Made by a program: the position numbers and the translations under genes
Notes under the pieces: generated by a model
What the model was told of the DNA's origin: nothing
Database searches by the model: none
The model's input: only the letters and a program-made list of their open reading frames with translations
Origin: Arthrobacter sp. M4
Lineage (GTDB): Bacteria > Actinomycetota > Actinomycetes > Actinomycetales > Micrococcaceae
Assembly (NCBI RefSeq): GCF_020251205.1
Contig: NZ_JAIWYX010000002.1
Location: 372,001-436,000 of the forward strand
Length of the DNA: 64,000 bases
Direction: 5' to 3'
Shown here: piece by piece, positions 31,501-40,581 of the stretch
Position numbering within the stretch: the first letter of the stretch is position 1
Layout: every line of letters begins with the position of its first letter

Positions 31501-33057
31501 GACGCAATCCATGGTCAAATCACCCCTCCACGGGACGTGTCCCCTACTACGGTCACTCTGGGGCTTGCAGATTACCCCGAGCGACAGGAAACTTTGCCCC
31601 TCAACTGGTGTCCGTCAACACATGGCCATTTGGGCCTCGTCGGCGTAAGTTCTGCGGTCTCGGGGGCCTGCCTCGCAGTAACAGCTTCGATTGCCGCTGC
31701 AGCCCGGGAATCTCATATGTACATCCTGGATTCTGACGGTTCATTTGCTGGCGCGGAACTTACACCGCGTACAGGGGCCGTGGCCAGGATTCACGAACCC
31801 CGCCGAGCCGCCCGCATCCTCCGCCGCCTGGTAGCGGAAATGCAGTCAAGACTGTCGGCCGGACGTGCTCTTCGTCCCAGCTCCCCCACCGGCGTCCTCA
31901 AAGGCAACGAATCTTCGGACGCCGGAGTTTCCATGGTGCAAGGAATCGACCCTGTATCTCCTGATCGCACGCCCCTCATCCTGGTCATTCATGGCTGGGG
32001 AACGTGGCTTTCCTGCTTCCGATCCGGTCCGCTGAATTGGGCCGAAGAGCTTGCGTACGACCTCGCCCGCGATGGTTCCGCAGCTGGTATCACCATCATT
32101 ACCACCGGTGACAGGGAGCTTTCCACGTCCCGGCTTGGGCCCCTCCTCCCTAGCCGCGCCTACTTCCCCGAGGGGTCCAGTGAAGAAAGCAAAATGGCCT
32201 GGCCATCCAAATTGCCCACAGCTGAGCCATTGCAAGGGAGAGCGGTGGTAACGGGAGCCCTGGGCGGGAAGGGAACCTCAACCCCAGTCACCCAACTGTT
32301 CCTTCCGCCTGAGGCGGGCGAATGGCCATATGGATCGGTGCCCAAGCCGCAACATGCTCCCTTCCACATTGAAGCCCTCCCCGATGTGGTTGGCGTGACA
32401 GACATGCTGCGTCGCCCATCGGAACGAGTCCCGGGATGGGACGAAGCCACAAGCAGCAAAGGTCCGATTCGCCTGGTCCTTGGGTTGGAGGGTGACGAGC
32501 TGGTTCAGTCGATCGTCACCCTGAGGCAAGAAGACGTATTCCTTGCCATAGGTGGACCAGAGTCCGGCAAGAGCACTTTCCTGGAGACCATCCAGGAAGC
32601 TAACCCCCATGTTCCCTGGCTGTCCGCCAACAGTGGGCCAGACAGCAGCTCGGCTATTTCAGAGACTTTGCGGCGACTGGAGTCGGACGCAGCTGCGAGG
32701 AACGTGGCCATCCTCGTTGACGATGCTGACACCCTGCCACACGCGACACAGCAGCACCTTCTGGCACTGTCCGGGCTCTGCAGGACGATGGTCCTCACTG
32801 CCAGCCCAAGCCCCTCCCTAGTCCAGCGGCTGCCAGTCGCGGTCTCGGCGCGCAACTCGGGCACTGGGGTCATCCTTCGCCCACGCGTGGCGGCCGACTG
32901 CGATTTCTTTATGGTTCGCACGGACTTGGTCGACCAAGCGCCCCCTCCGGGGCGGGCAATTCTTCTTCGCTCTGGATCAGCCGTTCCGATTCAAACGGCA
33001 GCTCCGGACCGGATCTTGGGAGGAACAGCAGCGCATTTTGGCCGCGGGGTGCCTTAG
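28543..33057 (+). CDS. FHA-FtsK/SpoIIIE ATPase, EssC/EccC-like, orphan
   Basis: 1504-residue membrane-linked ATPase. Order: an N-terminal domain, an FHA domain (about 92-175; RLGRG, LSRSHALL, SANGVHVDNRR), two membrane segments (about 222-263), a long linker, and a first FtsK domain with Walker A GTTGSGKSELL near 700, Walker B LVLVVDEF and ATQRP. A degenerate second ATPase has GGPESGKST near 1340 and AILVDDAD. This is the arrangement of type VII secretion motor proteins. The ATG at 28543 has GGAGGAG 12 bases upstream. No WXG100 or other secretion gene is in the window, so the cargo is unknown; DNA translocation is a less likely alternative. Confidence 0.85.
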   Translation: MTFECTLVRAPGSLNRTSPAELTVDVEQGVPGTVLQNALQQSHATGNITVHGHPIGDLIVGQAPLVDGAVLVDSGMDAAPDKRRRQHNRPPLLLSVHTGPGAGMMVPLSRGTFRLGRGPVDVPIPDPGLSRSHALLHISDTEVAIVDDQSANGVHVDNRRIRKARLSTDSVLRCGSSAMSIGFLGEALATAQSMRVIRSNGLNDINAEIVIRKPGDGPKTVPLLLTAIVPLLLGVGLALLTGSWMFLALTAVSAVTVLVSVFSTGRQRKAFAVSVADAASADEVRRRHAAPSAAQLLAIAMNDANEHLEHLEKGHSGEFSGFGHRHALLANAGEDRCLADAVSMPSRTAASDVTRSADQDASRANFEMANPRLRAPSVPMVPPLRFGTADQPARIRLEPREESFKPPTLPALPVVANPSEGVISICGRKSDTHGLVRFLLMQASTSINPLTGPRIVVLGPGSSLPASARFLPGAVVTSSIDSAADCVRGVPGGGRVMIVLRRDPSSAHLADDPGGDNPPMVRPLASREEERPRHRSYARSRRALSKTGHLDVGATSEAEGSGARGEAKLAELAISLGWAVVVVDQMPAPGASTVVDLRRRPATLRTTGSELEFVPDSVSQDVFDRFCRASALRRPQRSGKRGIPESVELADLQSFDPSTTARRWSANEQGKDLIAVLGAGAESPVSVDLLIDGPHLLVAGTTGSGKSELLRTLVSSLALGYSPDTVNFLFVDFKGGSGLGPLSKLPHCVGLLTDLDAGGLARSLASLRAEVKRREAAFAEAGTQDLRAYRHGMTADRAPLPHLVLVVDEFRMLVDEAPAALGELMRIAAIGRSLGIHLVMATQRPQGALTMDIRANVTTAIALRVQSDMESVDIIGTKDAAAIPQRTPGRALLARGSDHPMAFQTARISVQARGQQPPVRVKSFREAALAPPGTHNGFGKNDGDDKNSTALAANVTNAVAAAWTLKGGHAPRLPVAQPLPERLTLGDAIHGQITPPRDVSPTTVTLGLADYPERQETLPLNWCPSTHGHLGLVGVSSAVSGACLAVTASIAAAARESHMYILDSDGSFAGAELTPRTGAVARIHEPRRAARILRRLVAEMQSRLSAGRALRPSSPTGVLKGNESSDAGVSMVQGIDPVSPDRTPLILVIHGWGTWLSCFRSGPLNWAEELAYDLARDGSAAGITIITTGDRELSTSRLGPLLPSRAYFPEGSSEESKMAWPSKLPTAEPLQGRAVVTGALGGKGTSTPVTQLFLPPEAGEWPYGSVPKPQHAPFHIEALPDVVGVTDMLRRPSERVPGWDEATSSKGPIRLVLGLEGDELVQSIVTLRQEDVFLAIGGPESGKSTFLETIQEANPHVPWLSANSGPDSSSAISETLRRLESDAAARNVAILVDDADTLPHATQQHLLALSGLCRTMVLTASPSPSLVQRLPVAVSARNSGTGVILRPRVAADCDFFMVRTDLVDQAPPPGRAILLRSGSAVPIQTAAPDRILGGTAAHFGRGVP

Positions 33058-33542
33058 AGCGCAGGCGGCGAACCACCGGCACGGGACGCGAAGGCAATAA
33101 CCCGCTTGTCGAAGAGCAGCACGATGGAAGCGACAGCGGGAATCACCATGGCCAATCCCGCTACGGCATAGCCCCCGGTGATTGTGGGCACTCCGATGGT
33201 GAGCACAAACAGCTGTGCTACCAGCGCTGCAGAACGCGTCCAGCGATATCCGCGGAACAGAAAATGCCCCACAGCCAACAACCAGGAGGCTGCAGCCAGG
33301 AGAAGGGCCAGGGTGAAGATGGCACCCCAAAGCGAGGCGACGGGGGCACCACTCAGCAGCTGGACGGCGTACCAGGCGGCGGCACTAAGAAGCGCAAGGC
33401 CTTCGGCCGCGACTATCAGCGATATCACCAGGATCCCCCGAGGCCGGGTCGGTTCATCATCACGTTTTTGAGGTTGATGCTGGCCGCCTTCTGGATTGAC
33501 GTCCGGATTTGGCTGATCAGCATCGCGCGGGGGTCTTGACAC
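33054..33542 (-). CDS. Small integral membrane protein of unknown function
   Basis: 162-residue protein: a hydrophilic Pro/Gln/Asp-rich first 37 residues, then four membrane segments and a short tail. GTG start. It overlaps the convergent end of the FtsK-type gene by 4 bases and is divergent from whiB1. I do not recognise a named family; it resembles the uncharacterised small membrane proteins common in actinobacteria. A link to the ATPase or to WhiB1 cannot be shown from position alone. Confidence 0.7.
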   Translation of the reverse strand: MSRPPRDADQPNPDVNPEGGQHQPQKRDDEPTRPRGILVISLIVAAEGLALLSAAAWYAVQLLSGAPVASLWGAIFTLALLLAAASWLLAVGHFLFRGYRWTRSAALVAQLFVLTIGVPTITGGYAVAGLAMVIPAVASIVLLFDKRVIAFASRAGGSPPAL

Positions 33543-33722
33543 ACTGGCACACTACCGGACATAGTCAACAGACGTTGAGGGCTAGTGCGGTCGATGTGAC
33601 GCATCGCTCATGCTTTCAGGGCACTTTGAACGCTGGTACCCCTTGTTTACATGGCGTTAACATGACACGCTTGATGCAGATGACCAAGGGGGCCCAAGGG
33701 GCCCCTTTCCTTTGGAGCGTCT

Positions 33723-33738
33723 CGTGAATTTTTTCACA
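33723..33738 (+). promoter_or_regulatory. CRP/FNR-family operator upstream of whiB1
   Basis: CGTGA-N6-TCACA, one mismatch from the CRP consensus TGTGA-N6-TCACA, centred about 47 bases before the whiB1 ATG. In Mycobacterium tuberculosis whiB1 is controlled by the CRP-family protein Rv3676 through such sites. TTCACA could also serve as a -35 hexamer, in which case binding would overlap the promoter. Confidence 0.6.
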
Positions 33739-33777
33739 ATGCTCCCCTAGCTCTCACGAATGGAGTGACTGATAAGC

Positions 33778-34026
33778 ATGGATTGGCGTAGTCGCGCGGC
33801 CTGCCTCGACAAAGACCCGGAGTTGTTCTTCCCCGTCGGAAATACTGGCCCGGCGCTCCTCCAGATCGAGGAGGCAAAAAGCGTCTGCCGCCGCTGCCCC
33901 GTTATCGACACGTGCCTGCAATGGGCCCTTGAATCCGGACAGGACGCTGGCGTCTGGGGCGGGATGAGTGAAGACGAGCGACGCGCGCTGAAGCGACGCG
34001 CCGCCCGCGCCCGCCGGGCCTCCTAG
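33778..34026 (+). CDS. whiB1: WhiB-family iron-sulfur transcriptional regulator (WhiB1 type)
   Basis: 82-residue protein with the four cluster ligands Cys9, Cys37, Cys40 and Cys46 (spaced as in M. tuberculosis WhiB1), the turn GVWGGMSEDERRALKRR, and a basic arginine-rich tail for DNA contact. WhiB proteins hold a [4Fe-4S] cluster and regulate transcription with the housekeeping sigma factor. GGAGTGA provides the ribosome-binding site. The adjacency to a convergent PdtaS-type kinase repeats the Rv3219-Rv3220c order, supporting the WhiB1 assignment over other paralogues. Confidence 0.93.
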   Translation: MDWRSRAACLDKDPELFFPVGNTGPALLQIEEAKSVCRRCPVIDTCLQWALESGQDAGVWGGMSEDERRALKRRAARARRAS

Positions 34027-34087
34027 GCGGACAATAGGCAAACGCAGCCGACAAACAGGGCAGCCACTGAAGCAAATCGGTTTGTAA

Positions 34088-34129
34088 AAAATAGTGACCG
34101 CGGACCAGTTGGTCCGCGGTCACTATTTT
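34088..34129. terminator. Bidirectional rho-independent terminator
   Basis: Perfect 19-bp stem (34088-34106 with 34111-34129) with loop AGTT; A-tract on the left and T-tract on the right. It separates convergent whiB1 and the histidine kinase gene and can serve both. Confidence 0.93.
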
Positions 34130-34163
34130 GTCTTCCAAGTTGGGCGGCCGCCCAATCTTCCGG

Positions 34164-35633
34164 TTAGCCGTGCACGAGATTGAGGACGATCTTGACCATG
34201 GTGCCACCACCATCGCGAGGCATCCATTGAATCGAGCCGCCCAATTCGCTAGTCACAAGTGTCCGCACAATCTGCAGTCCCAGCCCCTCCGAGTACGGGG
34301 ACTCTGGTAGTCCAATTCCGTCGTCGGCCACCGTGACGGTCAGCCGCTCGTCACTATTGTCAGCAGGGCTGCGGTCAGCCATTAGCCAGACCGTCCCCGT
34401 CCGGCCTTCAAGGCCATGTTCCACGGCGTTGGTTACCAACTCGTTGATTACCAAAGCCAAGGGTGTGGCAAAATCGCTCGGGAGTTCGCCGAATTGCCCC
34501 GACCGCTCGGTGCGGACCTGCTGCGACGGGGAGGCAACTTCGGCCGAGAGACGGAATTGACGACCTATGAGCTCGTCAAAGTCGACGCTTTGGGTCAGGC
34601 CCTGGGAGAGAGTCTCGTGGACCAACGCAATGGTTGCCACGCGGCGCATCGCCTGCTCAAGACCTTGCTTCGCCTCTTCGCTGACCATCCGTCGGGACTG
34701 CATCCGAAGTAGGGCCGCAACTGTCTGAAGATTGTTCTTCACACGATGGTGGATCTCGCGGATGGTTGCATCTTTGGTGACAAGTTCCATCTCGCGTCTG
34801 CGCAGTTCAGAAACATCCCTGCAAAGCACCAGGGCACCGAATCGCTCCTGTTCATCACGCAACGGGATTGCGCGCAATGAGAGGCTGACGCCTCGGGACT
34901 CAATCTCGCTCCGCCACGGCATGCGTCCGGTTACCACAAGCGGCAGGGTCTCGTCGACCATCCGGCGGTCCTTGAGGAGTCCAGCCGTTACTTCCGCAAG
35001 GGAGCGTCCTTCGAGTGACTCGACGTCTCCTAGGCGCCTGAATGCAGATACGCCGTTGGGGCTGGCGTACTGCACAATGCCTTCTGCATCGAGTCTGATC
35101 AATCCGTCGCCTACGCGGGGTGCGCCCCTGCGCGATCCGGTTGGGGAGGCGAAGTCGGGCCACAGCCCGAGGGTTCCCATGCGCAAAAGATCATAGGCGC
35201 ACTGCCTGTACGTTAGTTCCAGACGAGATGGCATCCTGGAGCTGGACAGGTCCATGTGCGAGGTGACCACGGCGAGGGTCCGACCGTTTCGGACCATCGG
35301 AACGGCCTCGACACGGAGCGCCATCTCACTGCTCCAGTTCGTTTCACTGGAGCGCTCGATGGACCGGCTGGTCCAGGCCCTCTCAACCAGGGGCTGCAGG
35401 TCGGACCGGATCCCCTCACCCACGAAGTCCGCATGAAATACGGTGTGGGTGGTGGACGGACGCACGTGTGCGAGCGCCACATACCCGAGTTCGGGGTGAG
35501 GGAACCACAGGGCAAGGTCCGCGAAAGCAAGGTCGGCCACCATCTGCCAGTCGCCCACTAGGAGGTGCAGCCATTCAGCATCCCCCGGCCCAAAATCAGC
35601 ATGCTCCCTGATAGGGTCCGTAAAGATTGCCAC
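34164..35633 (-). CDS. pdtaS: Sensor histidine kinase, PdtaS type
   Basis: 489-residue cytosolic kinase without membrane segments. The N-terminal 150 residues match the GAF-like sensor domain of PdtaS; residues about 175-280 are a PAS domain. The HisKA_2 box IHHRVKNNLQT carries the likely phospho-His at about 295, and the HATPase region has INELVTNAVEHG and DDGIGLP. In mycobacteria PdtaS phosphorylates the ANTAR-type antiterminator PdtaR, which is not visible in this window. GTG start with GGAGG 4 bases upstream. Synteny with Rv3219-Rv3220c supports the name. Confidence 0.92.
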   Translation of the reverse strand: MAIFTDPIREHADFGPGDAEWLHLLVGDWQMVADLAFADLALWFPHPELGYVALAHVRPSTTHTVFHADFVGEGIRSDLQPLVERAWTSRSIERSSETNWSSEMALRVEAVPMVRNGRTLAVVTSHMDLSSSRMPSRLELTYRQCAYDLLRMGTLGLWPDFASPTGSRRGAPRVGDGLIRLDAEGIVQYASPNGVSAFRRLGDVESLEGRSLAEVTAGLLKDRRMVDETLPLVVTGRMPWRSEIESRGVSLSLRAIPLRDEQERFGALVLCRDVSELRRREMELVTKDATIREIHHRVKNNLQTVAALLRMQSRRMVSEEAKQGLEQAMRRVATIALVHETLSQGLTQSVDFDELIGRQFRLSAEVASPSQQVRTERSGQFGELPSDFATPLALVINELVTNAVEHGLEGRTGTVWLMADRSPADNSDERLTVTVADDGIGLPESPYSEGLGLQIVRTLVTSELGGSIQWMPRDGGGTMVKIVLNLVHG

Positions 35634-35667
35634 TGCACCTCCATAGGCGACGTACCGGATCGATCCG

Positions 35668-38600
35668 CTACCGTCGAACGATTGACCTCAAGAGCCTCAA
35701 TGCTACCGACAGTGAGGCCATATCGTCCGCACCCAAGGCGTTGACCTCGTCAAACATCGTCTTGGCGCGGCTCAGTTGTTCGGCGTTCTGGGTTTCCCAC
35801 TCTGCAAGGCGGTCCTCCGAGGACGCTGTCTCCGAAGTAGATCCCAGTACGGAAACCGTCATGTCGGACACCGTGGAGTACAGGTCATCGCGGAGCGCTG
35901 CCCGGGCCAAGGCCTGCCAGCGGTCTGCCCGCGGCAGTGCGCTGATGCGCTCCAGCAGCGAGTCCACGTGGAAGCGGTTGAACACGGTGTAGTAGACGCC
36001 GGCAATGCTCTCCACAGGCTGCTTGCTGCCTTGGGCGATCTTGGCGATCTCCAGAAGCACAAAGCTTTCGAACAACTCTGCCCAACGGTGAGCCAATCTG
36101 TCGGGAAGGCCCCAGCCGAGAGCTTCGTCCAGCCACGCTGACACCCGCACCTTGTCGTCGCCGTGAAGGTGATCGAGCAGCCGTGCGCGCATCGAGTCCA
36201 TGACCGGCTTGAACTCGGCAACAATCTCGGCAATTGGGCGGGATGCGTTGCCCTCGCCCAGGAGCCATCGAACCGCACGGTCCAGCAGGCGCCTGATATC
36301 CAGGTGCACAGCGCTCCAGTGTTCGGTCGGGAACGACGCCGGGAGGGCGTTTAGCTCAGCCACCATGTCATCGAGCTCGTAGATCTCCCGCAGGGCCACG
36401 AACGCCCTGGCCACGGCAGCCTCGTTGGCGGATGTCTCCTCCATGGTCCGGAAGGCGAAGGTGATTCCGCCTATGTTGATCATGTCGTTGGCCACGACCG
36501 TCGCAATAATCTCCCTGCGGAGCGGATGGGTGTCCAGTTCGGCATCAAAACGTTCGCGCAACTGCTGCGGGAAGTACTGTCGGATGGTGCGCTGGAACCA
36601 GGGATCGTCGGCAAGATCACTGTCCCGCAATGCCCCGGCCAACTCGATCTTGGCGTAAGCGGCCAAGACAGACAGCTCGGGAGAAGTCAGGCCCTGTCCT
36701 TGTTGCAAGCGTTCGTGGAGTGTTTCCGTTGACGGAAGCGCCTCAAGGTCGCGCTTGAGGTCCGCCGAAGACTCCAGCCAGTCCATGAGCCGCTCATAAC
36801 TAGGGCTCCACTCCGCCACCCGGGTCCGGTCATTAAGCAGCAGGATGTTCTGGTCGATGTTGTCCTCCAGGACCAGTCGACCCACTTCATCCGTCATCGA
36901 TGACAGGAAGGACGTCCGCTCGGCCGCGTCAAGCTTGCCTGCCGCCACCATTCGGTCGACGAAGATCTTGATGTTGACCTCATGGTCGGAGCAATCCACA
37001 CCAGCTGAGTTGTCGATCGCGTCGGTGTTGAGGATGACGCCCTGCAGGGCTGCTTCTATGCGGCCCCGCTGGGTGAAGCCGAGGTTCCCGCCCTCGCCAA
37101 CAACCTTGACTCGGAGATCACGTCCATCCACGCGGATCGCGTCGTTTGCCTTGTCGCCAACCTCCGCGTTGCTTTCCGTGCTGGCTTTTACATATGTACC
37201 GATGCCGCCGTTGTACAGCAGGTCTGCGGGAGCCAACAGAATCGCCCGGAGCAGTTCGGGCGGGCTCAATTGGATTGTTCCTTCGGACAAGCCGAGGGCC
37301 GCGCGAACCTGGGCGGAGATCGGAATCGACTTCACCTGTCGCGGGAAGACGCCGCCGCCTTCACTGATCAACGATTTGTCGTAGTCGTCCCACGACGAAC
37401 GAGGCAGTTCGAACAGCCGCTGCCTTTCGGCAAACGAGACTGCTGCATCCGGGGTGGGATCGAGGAAGATGTGCCTGTGGTCAAACGCTGCAATCAGCCG
37501 GATGTGCTTTGAAAGCAGCATTCCGTTCCCGAAGACGTCACCGGACATGTCTCCGACGCCAACTACTGTGAATTCCTCGGACTGGGTGTCCAGGTCCAGT
37601 TCGCTGAAGTGCCGTTTGACTGATTCCCAAGCACCGCGGGCCGTGATGCCCATTGCCTTGTGGTCATAGCCAACCGAACCACCGGAGGCGAAGGCGTCGC
37701 CGAGCCAGAAGCCGTATTCGGCGGCCAGTCCGTTGGCGATGTCCGAGAACGTTGCCGTCCCCTTGTCGGCCGCCACCACAAGGTAAGAATCGTCGTCGTC
37801 GTGCCTTACAACGTCAACAGGCGGAACGATCCTTTCACCGGCCGGTGTGGTGACCAAATTGTCGGTGAGGTCGAGCAGACCTCGGATAAATGTCTTATAG
37901 CTTTCGACACCTTCGGCCATCCAGGCCGAACGGTCAGCCGCCGGGTCAGGCAGTTGCTTCGGGAAGAAGCCGCCCTTTGCCCCGGTTGGGACAATCACGG
38001 CATTCTTGACCGTCTGAGCCTTGACGAGGCCAAGGATTTCGGTTCGGAAGTCCTCGCGACGGTCGGACCAGCGCAGCCCTCCTCGGGCTACCTTGCCAAA
38101 GCGCAAGTGGACGCCCTCGACCCGTGGCGAGTAGACCCAGATTTCGAACTTCGGCCGAGGGAAGGGCAGGCCGTCGATCGAGGATGGGTCAAGCTTGAAA
38201 CTGACGTAGCTCTTTGACTGGTAGAAGTTGGTGCGAAGGGTCGACTCGATCAGGTTCCTGAATGCACGCAGAATCCGGTCGGCGTCGAGCGTGGCAACCT
38301 GATCGATGGCGGCGTCCAGTCGTGCCTTGGCGGCAGCTTGGCGTTCCCGACGCTGGGAGGCGTCGACGGACGGGTCAAAACGTGCGGCGAAAAGCTCATT
38401 CAAGGCCCGCGTCACGTCTGCGTTCGCCAGGAGTGTGTCTGCCATAAACCCGAAGGAGTTGGTGTTGCCGGTCTGCCGCATGTACTTGGCGTAGGCCCGC
38501 AGGACAACCACTTGCCGCCAGTGCATTCCTTCTCGAAGGACAAGCCGGTCGAAAGCATCAGACTCCACGGCCCCTGTGACGGCAGCACCAAAGAAGTCAC

Positions 38601-40524
38601 CCAGCAGGTTGCCGGTGGCAATCGGATTAACGGTGGGCGGAAACTTCAGCCCGAGGTCGTACAGGAAGAAATCCCGACCATCTGACGTCTCGATTTCGAA
38701 TGGCCGCTCGTCCAGCACCTCAAGCCCAAGGTTGTGGAAATAGGGCAGGATCTGGCTCAGGCTCTTGGGTTCCAGCAGGTACAGCTTGACGCGGGCATCC
38801 TCTTCCAGGGTTTGTCCTGCGCCTTCCGGAAGATAGACATGGACACCCGGGCGGAGGCTTCGATAGTCAGGAGTGCCCGGCACTGCACGGGAACCGTACT
38901 CTTCAAAGCGCCTGATGTCCTCTAGGGCGTCCTCAACTTCATAGTCGACCCTGTAACCGGCAGGAAATGCTTCCGCCCACTGGGCCGACAAGCGTTCCAC
39001 GTCCGCCAAAGGCATGTTGTCGCGGATCACCTGGGTGACGCCTTCGCCCCAGGAGCGGCTCGCGCGGACCAGTCGCTGTTCCAGTGCGGCAGCGTCGACG
39101 TCGCCAAGTTCCGCATTCTTGGGGAGCCGGATCCTGAAAAACACCCTGGCGAGTGCCGACTCAGTAATGCGGGCCTCGTAGTCGATATTCTCTGCCTTGA
39201 AGGTGTCGCGCAGCTCCTGTTCGATGCGAAGCCGAACGTTGGTGGTGTAGCGGTCACGGGGCAGATACACAACAGCGGACATGAACCTGCCGTAGATGTC
39301 CGGCCTTAGGAACAGTTTGGTTCGGCGGCGTTCCTGCAATCGGAGAATGCCCGTCGCGGTGTCCGCGAGGTCCGGGACTTCGATCTGGAAGAGTTCATCG
39401 CGGGGGTAAGTCTCCAGGATGCCAAGCAAGTCCTTACCGGAGTGTGAGTCCGGCGGGAAGCCCGCCTCCCGCATTACGGCGTCAACCTTTTCGCGCACAA
39501 TCGGAATGGACTTGACCGAACCGGTATATGCGCTCGTGGCAAAGAGGCCGATAAAACGTCGTTCCCCATTGACGTTGCCAGCGGCATCGAATCGCTTGAC
39601 CCCGATGTAGTCAAGGTATGCGGGCCGGTGCACCGTGGACCTGGAGTTGGCCTTAGTGATGACAAGGGCACGCTTCTCGCGGGCCTTCCGACGTCCGGCT
39701 TCCGTCAGGTGCTGAATATGCCGGGTCTCGATGTTCGCCCTGAGGAGGCCGAGTCCACTGTCTTCCTGCAGTTCCAGAACGTCTTCGCCGTGGTCGTTGA
39801 TGAGGTCATACTCACGGAATCCGAGGAAGGTGAAGTTACCGCGGTCCAACCAGCGGAGTAGGTCCTGCGCCTGCCGGAGGTCGGCGACGTCCGCAGCGTG
39901 CGGCACGTCATCAAGCGACGATGCGATTTCGAGTGCCTTGCTGCGCATTTTGGGCCAGTCTTCCACTGCTGCCCGCACGTCGCCGAGGACGCGCTTGAGT
40001 CCCGCAAGCAGGTCGCCCTTGGCGCTTTCCGGGACGCGGTCAATTTCGACGGCGATCCAGGACTCCATGTGGGACGCCTTGTCACCATGCGTAATGAGGT
40101 GCTTAAGGCTGGGAATGGCCGCGGTGTCACCGCTGGACGTGCCAATATTTGCAGGAATGCGGGTGATGTCCGCCAATTCGCCCGACGTCCGGTCCCGTGT
40201 CACAACGAACAATGGGTGCATCACAAAACGGATGGCCGCGTTCTGGCGTACCACCTCCGCTGTGACCGAATCAACGAGGAAGGGCATGTCATCAGTGACA
40301 ATGTAGATGACGCTGCGGTCGGTTTCATCGAGGATGTCAACGTTTGCCGTACCTTGGCGACGGATTCCGCCGATGGCGCGGTGCGCTGTGGCCCGAGCGC
40401 GCAGAACATCCGGTGAGTAGGCCCCGGAATCCTCCTCGGAGAGATGCTCGTAATAGTCCGCCAGAAATCCTTCACGGTCAAGTTCCGACTTTTGCTGATC
40501 CTCCACACTGGATCCAGACGACAT
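35668..40524 (-). CDS. gdh: NAD-specific glutamate dehydrogenase, large (GDH180) type
   Basis: 1618-residue enzyme, the usual length of the 180-kDa class. It oxidises glutamate to 2-oxoglutarate and ammonia with NAD. The N-terminal 700 residues contain regulatory ACT-like regions; the catalytic core includes KVARGGLRWSDRREDFRTE, the lysine motif GAKGGFFPKQ, GVGDMSGDVFGNGML and GEGGNLGFTQRGR. The C-terminal 350 residues are the class-specific helical region. In mycobacteria the GarA FHA protein inhibits this enzyme; no garA is in the window. ATG at 40524. It stands alone, following the CpaE-like operon on the same strand. Confidence 0.95.
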   Translation of the reverse strand: MSSGSSVEDQQKSELDREGFLADYYEHLSEEDSGAYSPDVLRARATAHRAIGGIRRQGTANVDILDETDRSVIYIVTDDMPFLVDSVTAEVVRQNAAIRFVMHPLFVVTRDRTSGELADITRIPANIGTSSGDTAAIPSLKHLITHGDKASHMESWIAVEIDRVPESAKGDLLAGLKRVLGDVRAAVEDWPKMRSKALEIASSLDDVPHAADVADLRQAQDLLRWLDRGNFTFLGFREYDLINDHGEDVLELQEDSGLGLLRANIETRHIQHLTEAGRRKAREKRALVITKANSRSTVHRPAYLDYIGVKRFDAAGNVNGERRFIGLFATSAYTGSVKSIPIVREKVDAVMREAGFPPDSHSGKDLLGILETYPRDELFQIEVPDLADTATGILRLQERRRTKLFLRPDIYGRFMSAVVYLPRDRYTTNVRLRIEQELRDTFKAENIDYEARITESALARVFFRIRLPKNAELGDVDAAALEQRLVRASRSWGEGVTQVIRDNMPLADVERLSAQWAEAFPAGYRVDYEVEDALEDIRRFEEYGSRAVPGTPDYRSLRPGVHVYLPEGAGQTLEEDARVKLYLLEPKSLSQILPYFHNLGLEVLDERPFEIETSDGRDFFLYDLGLKFPPTVNPIATGNLLGDFFGAAVTGAVESDAFDRLVLREGMHWRQVVVLRAYAKYMRQTGNTNSFGFMADTLLANADVTRALNELFAARFDPSVDASQRRERQAAAKARLDAAIDQVATLDADRILRAFRNLIESTLRTNFYQSKSYVSFKLDPSSIDGLPFPRPKFEIWVYSPRVEGVHLRFGKVARGGLRWSDRREDFRTEILGLVKAQTVKNAVIVPTGAKGGFFPKQLPDPAADRSAWMAEGVESYKTFIRGLLDLTDNLVTTPAGERIVPPVDVVRHDDDDSYLVVAADKGTATFSDIANGLAAEYGFWLGDAFASGGSVGYDHKAMGITARGAWESVKRHFSELDLDTQSEEFTVVGVGDMSGDVFGNGMLLSKHIRLIAAFDHRHIFLDPTPDAAVSFAERQRLFELPRSSWDDYDKSLISEGGGVFPRQVKSIPISAQVRAALGLSEGTIQLSPPELLRAILLAPADLLYNGGIGTYVKASTESNAEVGDKANDAIRVDGRDLRVKVVGEGGNLGFTQRGRIEAALQGVILNTDAIDNSAGVDCSDHEVNIKIFVDRMVAAGKLDAAERTSFLSSMTDEVGRLVLEDNIDQNILLLNDRTRVAEWSPSYERLMDWLESSADLKRDLEALPSTETLHERLQQGQGLTSPELSVLAAYAKIELAGALRDSDLADDPWFQRTIRQYFPQQLRERFDAELDTHPLRREIIATVVANDMINIGGITFAFRTMEETSANEAAVARAFVALREIYELDDMVAELNALPASFPTEHWSAVHLDIRRLLDRAVRWLLGEGNASRPIAEIVAEFKPVMDSMRARLLDHLHGDDKVRVSAWLDEALGWGLPDRLAHRWAELFESFVLLEIAKIAQGSKQPVESIAGVYYTVFNRFHVDSLLERISALPRADRWQALARAALRDDLYSTVSDMTVSVLGSTSETASSEDRLAEWETQNAEQLSRAKTMFDEVNALGADDMASLSVALRLLRSIVRR

Positions 40525-40581
40525 CGACTAACGCCTCCATCACATGCTCGTTGCTGCCCCTTTGCAGCCCTTATGGCGAGC

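Noticed and set aside
28543..33542. Complete type VII secretion locus.
   Set aside because: No WXG100-sized gene or other component could be found in the window.
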